A stretch of 46,161 bases of DNA from positions 1-46,161 of the forward strand of contig PLZW01000030.1 in assembly GCA_003153575.1 (NCBI GenBank), in the 5' to 3' direction. The notes under the pieces were generated by a model, which saw only the letters and a program-made list of their open reading frames with translations, was not told the DNA's origin and did no database searches. Positions 1 through 7,758 of this stretch are shown here, piece after piece. The translations under genes were made by a program, and so were the position numbers. Positions within the stretch are counted from its first letter, which is position 1, and each line of letters starts with the position of its first letter. This DNA is from Acidimicrobiaceae bacterium. GTDB lineage: Bacteria > Actinomycetota > Acidimicrobiia > Acidimicrobiales > RAAP-2.

Positions 1-20
1 CCAGACTGCTCCACCCCGCG
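1..20 (-). tRNA. initiator tRNA-fMet, 5' end only (cut by window edge)
   Basis: Read on the minus strand, the first 20 bases match the 5' acceptor stem and D-arm start of bacterial initiator tRNA: a CGCGGGG acceptor strand, then TGGAGCAG and a GG pair of the D-loop. The leading C is typical of the unpaired first base of initiator tRNAs. The anticodon and 3' half lie outside the window, so the identity rests on family knowledge of this stem. A TACTCT box lies 12 nt upstream. Confidence 0.72.
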
Positions 21-32
21 TCGTGAGGGGAC

Positions 33-38
33 AGAGTA
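33..38 (-). promoter_or_regulatory. -10 box of the tRNA-fMet promoter
   Basis: TACTCT on the minus strand, 12 nt before the first tRNA base, fits a TANNNT -10 element with a short 5' leader. No clear -35 hexamer was found. Confidence 0.4.
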
Positions 39-95
39 CCACTCCTCCCGGGGGACCCGTCCAGCGCCTCCCGGTTCCGCTCCGGTCTCCCGCGA

Positions 96-3044
96 TCAGT
101 TGGACAGCGCGGACGCGGCCGCCGAGCCCGGGTTGGTTGTGGTGGTCGTCGTGGTGCTGGCGACTGGTCCACCGGTAAGAGCCTGGACGGCCTGCAGCGC
201 CGACTCGAGCGCATTGATGTCGTTCTGGTAGGCGCCCAGATTGCCGGCCTTGAGGTCGGTCTGGGCCTGCTGGTACGAGGCCTGGGCCTGGGCCAGCAGC
301 GCCTGGGCCTGCGGCGACAACGACGTCGACGTGCCGCCCCCGCCGGACGGGGTGATCTGGATCGGCGCCGCGAACAGGGTGGTCAGGGCGGTCGACAGCG
401 AGTTGGCGATGGTGGCCTGCTGGTTCCCGTACTGGGCGATGACCCGTTGCAGTTCGGGGAAGGGGTTCCTCGACGATTCGACGTACAGCGGCTGGACGTA
501 GAGGAGCGATCCGGCCACCGGAATCTGCAGGAGGTTGCCGAGCAGAACTGACGACCCGTTCTGGTTGAGCAGCGATATCTGGCTCGAGATGTTCGGTTGC
601 GCGTCGATCTTGGCTGCCACGATGGCCGGGCCATTGGGCGGATTGTCCCGCGGTGTCACGAACATCTTGAGCTCGCCGTAGTGTCCCGGGTCCGAGCCGG
701 CGATCATGAACCCGGACAGGTTCTGGATCTGGCTCGATGACGACACCGGGACGAATGCGTCGAGCAGGGTGAACGTCTGCTGGGTCTCTCCGGGGACGCG
801 CATCATCTGATAGATCGGCGACATCCGCACGAGCTGGCCCGTCGAGACCACCTGGCCCTGGGCGTTGACGGTCTGGGTGGTGGCGAGGGCCTGGGACGGC
901 GAGCCGGCCCCCGGGTCGGGCGACAGCGCCCAGGCGTCGGCGGCGCTGTAGAAGCTGGATGCACTGGTGATGTGGTACTTGCCGTACATGGTGGCCTGGA
1001 CGGTGAAGATGTCCTCGGGATAGCGGATGTGGGCGCGCAGTTCGGGGGACATCTGGGAGCCCGGGGTGAACATCCCTGGAAACGCCTTCTCGTAGGTCTC
1101 GATGATCGGGTCGCCCGGGTCCATCACGTAGAAGGTCATCTTGCCGGTGAAGGCGTCGATGACCACCTTGACCGAGTTGCGCACGTAGTTGAACGAGCCC
1201 GACAGTCCGCTGCCCGAGGCCACCGCACCGGTGTCGGCGTTCTGGGAGTAGGGATAGTTGTCCGAGGTCGTGTAGGCGTCCTGGATCCACTCGATGTGCC
1301 CGTTGATGATGGCTGGATAGGGGTCGGCGTCGAGGCTCAGGAACGGTGCTGCCTTGGACACCCGGGCCTGTACCCCCCGGTCGAACATGAGCCGGGAGTT
1401 GTTGGTGATCTGACTCGAGATCAGGAGGTTCAGATCGTTGAACCGGACGGCGAACATCACCTGCTTGAAGAACGACGAGAGCTGCACTCCGCCGTCGCCC
1501 TTGTAGTGGGTCTCGTCGTTGCTGCCGGCGGTCAGCTCATAGTTGATCTCGAGCTGCTTGGTGTTGGCCACCACGTAGCCGGTGTTGTTCAGCCCGAAGT
1601 AGACCGACGGCTGGGTGATGGTCGGCAACCCATTCGTCGACACCGGCGGCACGTAGCCCACCGCGAACTGGGGGTCGCCGGCGGCGGTGGTGCCGTTGGT
1701 CGTGGCCACGTTGGTCGGCGACACGATCATCCCGTAGCCGTGGGTGTACTGCAGAGTGGTGTTCACCCAGGACGTCGACGGCAGGTCCTGGGAGTTGACC
1801 TCGCGCACGCCGACCACGGTCGGCGCCTCGGCACCGTCCACCTTGTACCGGTCGATGGGCAGGCTGTTGAACTGGTAGTACGACTTGGTGTCCTGCAGCT
1901 TGTCGTAGGTGGGCTGCGTCTGGAGCGGGTCCCACAAACGGATGTTGGCCAGGGTGTCGCTATTGGCGGACACCTGGGCGGCCGTCAGGTTGGGTGACGC
2001 GGGGTACGGGGCGCTCGTCACCTTGTCGATGCCCATGGCCACCCGGGTGGCGTCGATGTTGCGTTGGATATACGGACGCTCGAGCGTGTTCTGGGCGGGG
2101 TTGACCTTGAGCGCCTGGACCACGGCCGGGTAGATGGTCCCGGCGGTGAGGGCGATCAGGAACCACAGGCCGACACCGAGGATCGGCAGTGCCCAGCCCT
2201 GGCGGCGGATGTTGTAGATCAGGAGCACGGCCGCGGCCAGCGACACCAGGATCAGCAGGTCGAGGGCGGGCAGGCGGGCGTGCACGTCCGTGTAGCTGGC
2301 GCCCTGCACGTAGCCGTTGGACGAGAGGTCCAGGTTGAATCGGGCCAGGTAGTAGCCGACGGCCTTGGTCAGGGCAATCAGGCCCAGGATGACCGACAGG
2401 TGGGCCTTGACCGCCGGACGGACACGGGGGCGGGGGCCCTGCATGCGGATGCCACCGTTCAGATAGTGGCTGAGGGCGGTGACCAGGAGCACCACGACGA
2501 GGGCCACCAGGGTCCAGTGGATCACGAACTGCTGGAAAGGCAGCGTGAATATGTAATAGGCGATGTTCCGGTGGAACTGGGGGTCAACGGCGTGGAACGG
2601 CGTGCTGTTGCGGTACAGGAGCCAGTTCTGCCACTGCCCCAGGGCCTGGGAGCCGATGATGAGCGACAGCCCCACCACCACGGCGGCCCGCAGCCACCGG
2701 GCGTAGGGGCCGATGACCTCGCGGTAGCGCTTCACGAACTCGTCCTCGGCATCCATCGAGGGACCCTTCGGGGCCAGTCGCTCGGCGACGATGAGGCTGA
2801 CCAGGAGCAGGACCGCGAAAATGGCGCTGAATACCAGCATCAGGCCGGCCTTGACCTCGAACAGCCTCACCCAGACGGAGTGCAGATTGAGCGACGAAAA
2901 CCACAGGGCGTCGGTGTAGAAGACGGCGAAGGTGTGCAGCGAAGCGAAGAGGACGATGACGAGGACCACCGCCACGATGATCCAACGACGGCCCCGATGG
3001 GACGTGGTCCTGGTCGCCGCCGGCATGTCACTGGGGGTGCGCAC
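96..3044 (-). CDS. UPF0182 family large membrane protein
   Basis: Predicted 982-residue integral membrane protein of the uncharacterised UPF0182 family; the mycobacterial members I recall are about the same length. The N-terminal third carries about seven hydrophobic segments, the first directly after a basic RGRRW stretch near residues 18-22. It is followed by a long, presumably extracytoplasmic domain rich in aromatic, Asn and Thr residues. The last 25 residues hold a seven-Thr run and an Ala/Ser-rich end, resembling a disordered linker. GTG at 3044 is chosen because a TAGGCT box lies six bases upstream, matching other leaderless starts here; an in-frame ATG at 3026 is the alternative. It is followed by the initiator tRNA and preceded by the DivIVA-like gene. 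Molecular function is unknown in the family. Confidence 0.9.
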   Translation of the reverse strand: MRTPSDMPAATRTTSHRGRRWIIVAVVLVIVLFASLHTFAVFYTDALWFSSLNLHSVWVRLFEVKAGLMLVFSAIFAVLLLVSLIVAERLAPKGPSMDAEDEFVKRYREVIGPYARWLRAAVVVGLSLIIGSQALGQWQNWLLYRNSTPFHAVDPQFHRNIAYYIFTLPFQQFVIHWTLVALVVVLLVTALSHYLNGGIRMQGPRPRVRPAVKAHLSVILGLIALTKAVGYYLARFNLDLSSNGYVQGASYTDVHARLPALDLLILVSLAAAVLLIYNIRRQGWALPILGVGLWFLIALTAGTIYPAVVQALKVNPAQNTLERPYIQRNIDATRVAMGIDKVTSAPYPASPNLTAAQVSANSDTLANIRLWDPLQTQPTYDKLQDTKSYYQFNSLPIDRYKVDGAEAPTVVGVREVNSQDLPSTSWVNTTLQYTHGYGMIVSPTNVATTNGTTAAGDPQFAVGYVPPVSTNGLPTITQPSVYFGLNNTGYVVANTKQLEINYELTAGSNDETHYKGDGGVQLSSFFKQVMFAVRFNDLNLLISSQITNNSRLMFDRGVQARVSKAAPFLSLDADPYPAIINGHIEWIQDAYTTSDNYPYSQNADTGAVASGSGLSGSFNYVRNSVKVVIDAFTGKMTFYVMDPGDPIIETYEKAFPGMFTPGSQMSPELRAHIRYPEDIFTVQATMYGKYHITSASSFYSAADAWALSPDPGAGSPSQALATTQTVNAQGQVVSTGQLVRMSPIYQMMRVPGETQQTFTLLDAFVPVSSSSQIQNLSGFMIAGSDPGHYGELKMFVTPRDNPPNGPAIVAAKIDAQPNISSQISLLNQNGSSVLLGNLLQIPVAGSLLYVQPLYVESSRNPFPELQRVIAQYGNQQATIANSLSTALTTLFAAPIQITPSGGGGTSTSLSPQAQALLAQAQASYQQAQTDLKAGNLGAYQNDINALESALQAVQALTGGPVASTTTTTTTNPGSAAASALSN

Positions 3045-3050
3045 GGCAGC

Positions 3051-3056
3051 AGCCTA
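3051..3056 (-). promoter_or_regulatory. -10 box of the UPF0182 gene, overlapping the upstream stop codon
   Basis: TAGGCT on the minus strand, six bases before the GTG at 3044. Its first three bases are the TAG stop of the upstream DivIVA-like gene. The spacing predicts a leaderless transcript. Confidence 0.5.
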
Positions 3057-4796
3057 GGGGGTGCTCGGCGCGAGGAGGCATCGACAGCCCGGGTGGGCCG
3101 GCGGGTGTGCGTGCCCGGTGGGGAAGGACTCGCCCGCCGCTTGGGCCCCGTTGAGGCCGTTGTCCTCGCAGTCCGGGCAGGGCGACTCGTCGGCGGGGGC
3201 CACGGCCACCCATTCCAGCTCGCCCTTCCCGGCGACGGCGATCGTCCCGAGCGAGAAGGCGGCAACCACGTGGTCCCCGGACAGCCGCTCGATGCGCTCG
3301 CCCTTCCACTCCCGGAATGCCGTGCCGATGTGCTCGGTGACCACCGACTCCTCGGCGCCGTCGAGGCCGTCCCCGTCGGCCAGCCGGCGTCGCAGCGGCG
3401 CGACGATGGCCTCCGCCAGCTCGTGGGCGATCCCCAGCAGCGCGTCGGCTGAAGGTCGCTCGGCCGAGCCTCCGACCAGCGTGGCGCCGGCGTCGGCACT
3501 CTCCTCGAGGAAGGGCAGGGCCGATGTGGAGAAGGAGTCGACGTGCTCCGTCTCGTCGGGCAGGAGGTCGGTCGACCAGGTGGTCCCTTTCGCCCGCAGC
3601 TTGTCCAGCAGGTCGTTCTGGCTGTCCTGCAGCGAGCGCTTGAGCCGGCGGGCCAGGCCCGTGATGATCGGGGCCACCAACTCGTCACGCTGCACGACGA
3701 GCGGATGACGGGCTTCCGGCGGTCCCTCCACGTCCTCGTCATCATCGGCCGCGGACGTAGGGGTATCGTCGCCCGCCGCTGCGGCCGTGGCGTCGGTCCC
3801 CTCGTCGCCCTGGGCGGCCCGCAGCTTGGCGAACAGGGCGTCCACCTGTTCGACGGGTGCAGCTGGGCCGCCGCGGGCGGCGCTCCCGTCTCCCGGCTCG
3901 CCGGTCGGTTCGCCGTCCAGCGCGGCCTCGACCAGTGCCTCGGCGTCGGCCGCCTCCTCGGCCAGCAGCGCGGTGGCGAGCTCCTCGGGAGTACCGTCGT
4001 CGGGTCGGTTGGCCGCCTCCCGCCCGGCGACCTCGGCGGCCAGACGGGCTTCGTTCTCGGCGTTGAACAGCTCCTCGCCGATGGCGTCCACCGAGTGCCG
4101 GACATCGGTGATCGTCTCGGCCAGTCGTTCGCGTCCCGCCCGGAGCTGCTCGATCTGGGCATGGAGCACCTTGCGGCGCCGGGACAGGTCGGCCAGGACC
4201 CGGGCGCGGAGCTGCTGTGCCTCCTCGACCATGACCCGTCCCTCGACCCGGGCCCGCTCGGTCAGCTCTTCGGCGTCGGCCCGCACCTGGTCCAGGGCGG
4301 CCGCCACCTGTTGTTCGGTCCGCTCCTGCAACGACGCGGCGGAGGCCTCGGCTTCCGCGGTCCGCTCCGCGAACAGCGCGTCGGCCCGGGACCGGGCCTG
4401 TCCGTTGGTTTCGGTCGCCTCGGCCAGGAGGCGCTCGGACTCGGCCTGCGACTCGGCCGAGATGCGGGCCGCTTCGGCCGCGGCATTGGCCACCATCTCG
4501 GCCGCGGCGTCGTGGGCGCTCTGGAGGACCCGGGCCGTCTCCTTGCCCACCGCGGCAGTCAGCATGGCGTCGTCGATCACCGGATTGGCGGCCCGCTCCT
4601 CGGCTTCGGCCAGAGCGGCGAGCAGTTCCTGCTCGCGTTCGGTCAGGGTTCGCAACCCGTTGGCCAGCGACTCGAGGTAGTCGCGCACTTCGGCCGGGTC
4701 GAAGCCCCGTCGGACCGAGGCGAAGGTGTGCCGGGCCACGTCATCGGGGGTCAGGTGGGACGACGAGGTGATGGTCAACCGACGTTCCTCAGGCAT
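3054..4796 (-). CDS. DivIVA-like coiled-coil protein with phage Mu F-like C-terminal Cys/His motif
   Basis: 580 residues. Residues about 13-55 resemble a DivIVA N-terminal domain (HLTPDDVARHTF, RRGFDPAEVRDYL), which in that family targets membranes at poles or septa. Residues about 50-260 are a long Ala/Glu/Arg coiled coil, followed by an acidic low-complexity linker to about 355. The last 200 residues look globular and end with CPDC (540-543), a Gly-rich spacer and PPAHPGCRC (565-573). Paired cysteines plus HPxCRC is the signature of the phage Mu gpF/SPP1 gp7 minor head protein C-terminus. The ATG at 4796 follows a TAGGCT box by seven bases. The neighbours are envelope genes, with no phage genes nearby. 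A structural or scaffold role at the membrane is inferred; the fusion is unusual and the F-like assignment rests on motif only. Confidence 0.8.
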   Translation of the reverse strand: MPEERRLTITSSSHLTPDDVARHTFASVRRGFDPAEVRDYLESLANGLRTLTEREQELLAALAEAEERAANPVIDDAMLTAAVGKETARVLQSAHDAAAEMVANAAAEAARISAESQAESERLLAEATETNGQARSRADALFAERTAEAEASAASLQERTEQQVAAALDQVRADAEELTERARVEGRVMVEEAQQLRARVLADLSRRRKVLHAQIEQLRAGRERLAETITDVRHSVDAIGEELFNAENEARLAAEVAGREAANRPDDGTPEELATALLAEEAADAEALVEAALDGEPTGEPGDGSAARGGPAAPVEQVDALFAKLRAAQGDEGTDATAAAAGDDTPTSAADDDEDVEGPPEARHPLVVQRDELVAPIITGLARRLKRSLQDSQNDLLDKLRAKGTTWSTDLLPDETEHVDSFSTSALPFLEESADAGATLVGGSAERPSADALLGIAHELAEAIVAPLRRRLADGDGLDGAEESVVTEHIGTAFREWKGERIERLSGDHVVAAFSLGTIAVAGKGELEWVAVAPADESPCPDCEDNGLNGAQAAGESFPTGHAHPPAHPGCRCLLAPSTP

Positions 4797-4803
4797 GGCG
4801 CAG

Positions 4804-4809
4804 AGCCTA
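4804..4809 (-). promoter_or_regulatory. -10 box for the DivIVA-like gene
   Basis: TAGGCT on the minus strand, seven bases before ATG 4796, with no Shine-Dalgarno sequence between. The spacing fits a leaderless transcript. Confidence 0.5.
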
Positions 4810-4832
4810 CGACCGCCCGTCGCCCAATCGGC

Positions 4833-5999
4833 TCATCCTGCGCTCTGCATGGTGGTGGCCACGAATGCGGCGGTGGGCACGTGCCCGCCGTTGGCGGCCA
4901 GCACCCGCAACGCCTGGTCGAGGGTGGACACGGCGAAGATCTTGAGGCCCGGCCGGATCTTGGACTTGGCGTCGGCGTACTCGTCGGGAGGGACCAGGAA
5001 GATGGTGGCCCCGGCGTTCTCCACGGCCACCGTCTTCTGGGGGACCCCGCCCACGTCACCGACATTGCCGCCCGCGTCCATGGTCCCGGTGGCGGCCACG
5101 GTGTGGCCACCGGTGAGCCGGCCGCCGCTCAGCGTGTCGATGACCCCCAGGGTCATGGCCAGCCCGGCCGACGGTCCTCCGATGTTCGTGACGTTGATCG
5201 AGATCGGGAAGGGATAGGCGTAGTCGACCTGGTCCTGGGGCTCGATGCCCACGTCGAGCACGACGGTCCGGCCGGCGATCTTCACCGGGGACTGCTTCAA
5301 GGTGATGGGCACCGGCACAGAGGGTCCCTTGCCCCCTTTGCGGACGGAGAAGGTCACCGTCTGAGGGGGGCGATGCGGCGTGAGCGCCCGGGTCAGAGCC
5401 ACGGCGTCCGGGGTCGGCGTGCCGTCGAGGGCCGTCACCACGTCGCCCACGTTGAGCACGCCGTAGGCGGGCGTCCCGGCGAAGGTGCCCGCGATCACCG
5501 CGCCGGACGGCGTGGCGGTGACGGTGTAGCCGAGGTGACGGAGCGCAGAGGTCTTGGCCGACGACTCGGCCTGGGACATCTGGAGCGCGCCCTGGGCGTC
5601 GAGCTCGTCGGGCGACGTGCCGCCGGTCACGTCCGGGACGGGGTACAGCGAGGTGTTCGACTGGAGTTCGAAGAAGAGATAGCTGAGGGCCGTGACCCGG
5701 GCTTCCTGCACGTCGGTGAGCAGCACCGGGTCCAGCACGGGGTGGGCCTTGGACGGAGGGACCGTGATGAAGGGCTGCACCGACTGGGCCGTGCCCGGCT
5801 GGATGGCGTAGTAGTCGAGGTTGATGCGCGAGGCCACGGCGACGGCCAACACCACCATGCCCAGCGTCCCCCAGATGATCCAACGGGCGCGCGAACGACG
5901 TGTTCGGGTCGGGAAGGGAGGGAGGGGCACGGCGCCGTCCGTCGCCGCCGGCGATCCCACGGGCGGCGCCGGGGTGGGCGGGTGCTCGTCGTCGGTCAT
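4833..5999 (-). CDS. membrane-anchored PDZ / Lon-type (S16) serine protease, YlbL-like
   Basis: 388 residues. A Pro-rich cytoplasmic tail and basic patch (RTRRSRARW) precede one membrane helix at about 39-57. A PDZ domain spans about 155-235 (AGTFAGTPAYGVLNVGDVV), and a Lon proteolytic domain fills 245-370. The catalytic Ser-Lys dyad looks intact: Ser277 in GGPSAG and Lys322 in VPQKTVAVENAG. Family members degrade membrane or secreted substrates outside the cytoplasm. ATG 5999 is the first start that keeps the hydrophilic tail; upstream in-frame sequence reads as an antisense shadow of the HEAT gene. The start lies nine bases from the divergent HEAT gene start. I recall the same protease beside UPF0182 and DUF2342 genes in mycobacteria, which suggests a conserved envelope unit. 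Confidence 0.9.
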   Translation of the reverse strand: MTDDEHPPTPAPPVGSPAATDGAVPLPPFPTRTRRSRARWIIWGTLGMVVLAVAVASRINLDYYAIQPGTAQSVQPFITVPPSKAHPVLDPVLLTDVQEARVTALSYLFFELQSNTSLYPVPDVTGGTSPDELDAQGALQMSQAESSAKTSALRHLGYTVTATPSGAVIAGTFAGTPAYGVLNVGDVVTALDGTPTPDAVALTRALTPHRPPQTVTFSVRKGGKGPSVPVPITLKQSPVKIAGRTVVLDVGIEPQDQVDYAYPFPISINVTNIGGPSAGLAMTLGVIDTLSGGRLTGGHTVAATGTMDAGGNVGDVGGVPQKTVAVENAGATIFLVPPDEYADAKSKIRPGLKIFAVSTLDQALRVLAANGGHVPTAAFVATTMQSAG

Positions 6000-6008
6000 A
6001 GTGGTGCC

Positions 6009-6629
6009 GTGCAGCCTGCCACGGAACCAGACGACCCGACGGTCACCGATCGCCGGCGCGCCGTGGCCCTGGCCGGGCACATCGGCGACCCGGCAACGGC
6101 CCGGTCCGGTCTGGCCGACCCGGCGCCGACCGTGCGGGCGACCGCGCTCGGCGCACTCGAGCGGCTCGACACCCTGGCCGACGATGATCTGTCCACGGCA
6201 CTGACCGACGCGGACCCATCGGTGCGCTGCAGGGCCGCCGAGTTGGCCGCCAGGTACCCGCAGGTGGCGCTCCTGGCGATCCTCGAGGATCCCGACCCTT
6301 CCGTGGCGGAGATGGCGGCGTGGGCGATGGGTGAGCGGGGGGAGGCGGCCGCCGTCGACCGGTTGGCCCGCATGGCTTCGGGGGGAGCCGCCCACGCCGA
6401 TCCGTTGTGCCGCGAGGCCGCCGTTGCCGCCCTCGGGGCCATCGGCGATCCGGGCGGCCTGGCGGCCGTGCTCGGCGCCCTCGACGACAAGCCGGCCGTC
6501 CGCCGTCGGGCCGCGGTGGCCCTCGCCGCCTTCGAGGGGCCCGATGTCGAGGCGGCACTACACCGGTGCCTCGACGACCGGGACTGGCAGGTCCGCCAAG
6601 TGGCCGAGGACCTGCTCGACGTCGGCTGA
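6009..6629 (+). CDS. HEAT-repeat protein
   Basis: 206 residues made almost wholly of short alpha-helical HEAT-like repeats. Recurring units such as DPAPTVRATALGALERL, DADPSVRCRAAELAARY, DPDPSVAEMAAWAMGER and DDKPAVRRRAAVALAAF occur about every 30 residues. Such solenoids are protein-interaction scaffolds, and no catalytic motif is visible. The GTG at 6009 is chosen because translation further upstream is antisense to the protease gene and a weak CATAGT box ends six bases before it. That box overlaps the start codon of the divergent protease, so the two genes share a promoter region. It ends 16 bases before the convergent mreB. A role as adaptor for the adjacent protease or MreB is inference from position only. 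Confidence 0.75.
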   Translation: MQPATEPDDPTVTDRRRAVALAGHIGDPATARSGLADPAPTVRATALGALERLDTLADDDLSTALTDADPSVRCRAAELAARYPQVALLAILEDPDPSVAEMAAWAMGERGEAAAVDRLARMASGGAAHADPLCREAAVAALGAIGDPGGLAAVLGALDDKPAVRRRAAVALAAFEGPDVEAALHRCLDDRDWQVRQVAEDLLDVG

Positions 6630-6645
6630 GTGGTGACGACCGCGC

Positions 6646-7650
6646 TCAGGACTCGGCGGCGGCGAAGATGGGGCGGAGGCTGTCGAACGAGTCGAGGCAG
6701 AGCCCGGCGCCGCGCACCACACACTTCAGCGGGTCCGGGACGACGTGGACCGGCACGTCCGTCTCCTGGGCCAGGCGCTCGGCCAGGCCGCGCAGCCTGG
6801 CCCCGCCACCCAGCAGGTGGATGCCCTCGTAGATGATGTCCTGGGCCAGTTCGGGGGGTGCCTTGGCCAGGCAACCGAGGACGGTGTCGACGACCAGGTC
6901 GACCTGCTCGCCCAGCGCGAAGCGGATCTCCTCGGGAGTCAGCACCACCGTGCGCGGGTGGCCCGTGGTGACCTCGCGGCCGCGGACTTCGGCGCCCATC
7001 TCCCCCTCGTAGGGGAGCGCCGACCCGATGGCGATCTTCAGGTCCTCGCCCGTACGGTCGCTGACGGCCACGCCGTACTTCTGGCGGACGTACTCCTGGA
7101 CGGCGGCGTCCATGTCGAAGCCGCCGCAGCGCACGGCCCGGTAGGCCACGATCCCGCCCAGCGAGATCACCGCCGTCTCGGTGGTACCGCCACCGACATC
7201 GACCACCATGTTGCCCACCGGTTCGTGGATGTCGAGGCCGGCCCCGATGGCCGCGGCCATCGGTTGTTCGATCAGGTGGGCGGCCGACGCGCCGGCCCGG
7301 CGCGCCGCCTCCTTGACGGCCCGGCGCTCCACCGAGGTGATGGCCGAGGGGACGCAGAGGAGCACCCGGGGCCGGTTCAACTTCGTCACACCGGCCCGAC
7401 GGAGCAGGAGTCGGATCGTGCGCTCGGTGATGTCGAAGTCGGTGATGGCCCCCTCGCGCAGGGGACGGACGGCCACGATGTACCCGGGTGTGCGCCCGAT
7501 CAACTCCCAGGCCTCATCGCCGACGGCCAGGACCTCGTGGGTCCGGGTGTTGAGGGCGATCACCGTGGGCTCCTCGAGGATGACCCCCCTGCCCTTGGCG
7601 AACACCTGGGTGTTGGAGGTTCCCAGGTCGATTGCGAGGTCCCGGGCCAC
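6646..7650 (-). CDS. mreB: rod shape-determining actin homologue MreB
   Basis: 334 residues, about the normal MreB length. The N-terminal phosphate-1 loop reads DLAIDLGTSNTQVFAKGRG, followed by the typical IGRTPGYIVAVRPLREGAITDF segment. The phosphate-2 loop is VVDVGGGTTETAVISLGG, and the C-terminal adenosine motif is HLLGGGARLRGL. MreB polymerises under the membrane and guides wall synthesis in rod cells. The GTG at 7650 gives a normal MreB start and follows a TACGAT box by six bases. No mreC, mreD or rodA lies beside it, so it is an orphan within this window. It diverges from the HtrA-like gene and converges with the HEAT gene. Many rod actinobacteria grow from the pole without MreB, so its presence is informative about lineage or growth mode. 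Confidence 0.9.
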   Translation of the reverse strand: MARDLAIDLGTSNTQVFAKGRGVILEEPTVIALNTRTHEVLAVGDEAWELIGRTPGYIVAVRPLREGAITDFDITERTIRLLLRRAGVTKLNRPRVLLCVPSAITSVERRAVKEAARRAGASAAHLIEQPMAAAIGAGLDIHEPVGNMVVDVGGGTTETAVISLGGIVAYRAVRCGGFDMDAAVQEYVRQKYGVAVSDRTGEDLKIAIGSALPYEGEMGAEVRGREVTTGHPRTVVLTPEEIRFALGEQVDLVVDTVLGCLAKAPPELAQDIIYEGIHLLGGGARLRGLAERLAQETDVPVHVVPDPLKCVVRGAGLCLDSFDSLRPIFAAAES

Positions 7651-7656
7651 CCCGTC

Positions 7657-7662
7657 ATCGTA
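7657..7662 (-). promoter_or_regulatory. -10 box for mreB
   Basis: TACGAT on the minus strand, six bases before GTG 7650, with no Shine-Dalgarno sequence. It shares the intergenic space with the divergent HtrA-like gene. Confidence 0.5.
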
Positions 7663-7745
7663 GGGCGGTCCGGTCGGCCCCTGAGCCGGTCCCCGCCGCA
7701 CACGGCGCGCGTGCGAGGCGCCGTCCTTTCGGAGCCGCCGGTCGG

Positions 7746-7751
7746 TATCCT
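7746..7751 (+). promoter_or_regulatory. -10 box for the HtrA-like gene
   Basis: TATCCT, seven bases before GTG 7759. The layout predicts a leaderless mRNA and supports that GTG as the start. Confidence 0.5.
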
Positions 7752-7758
7752 TCGCAAC

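Noticed and set aside
3543..6008. Long plus-strand open frame leading into the HEAT gene
   Set aside because: It is antisense to the DivIVA-like and protease genes and has the His/Gly/Arg-rich composition of a shadow frame; only the part from 6009 looks like protein.
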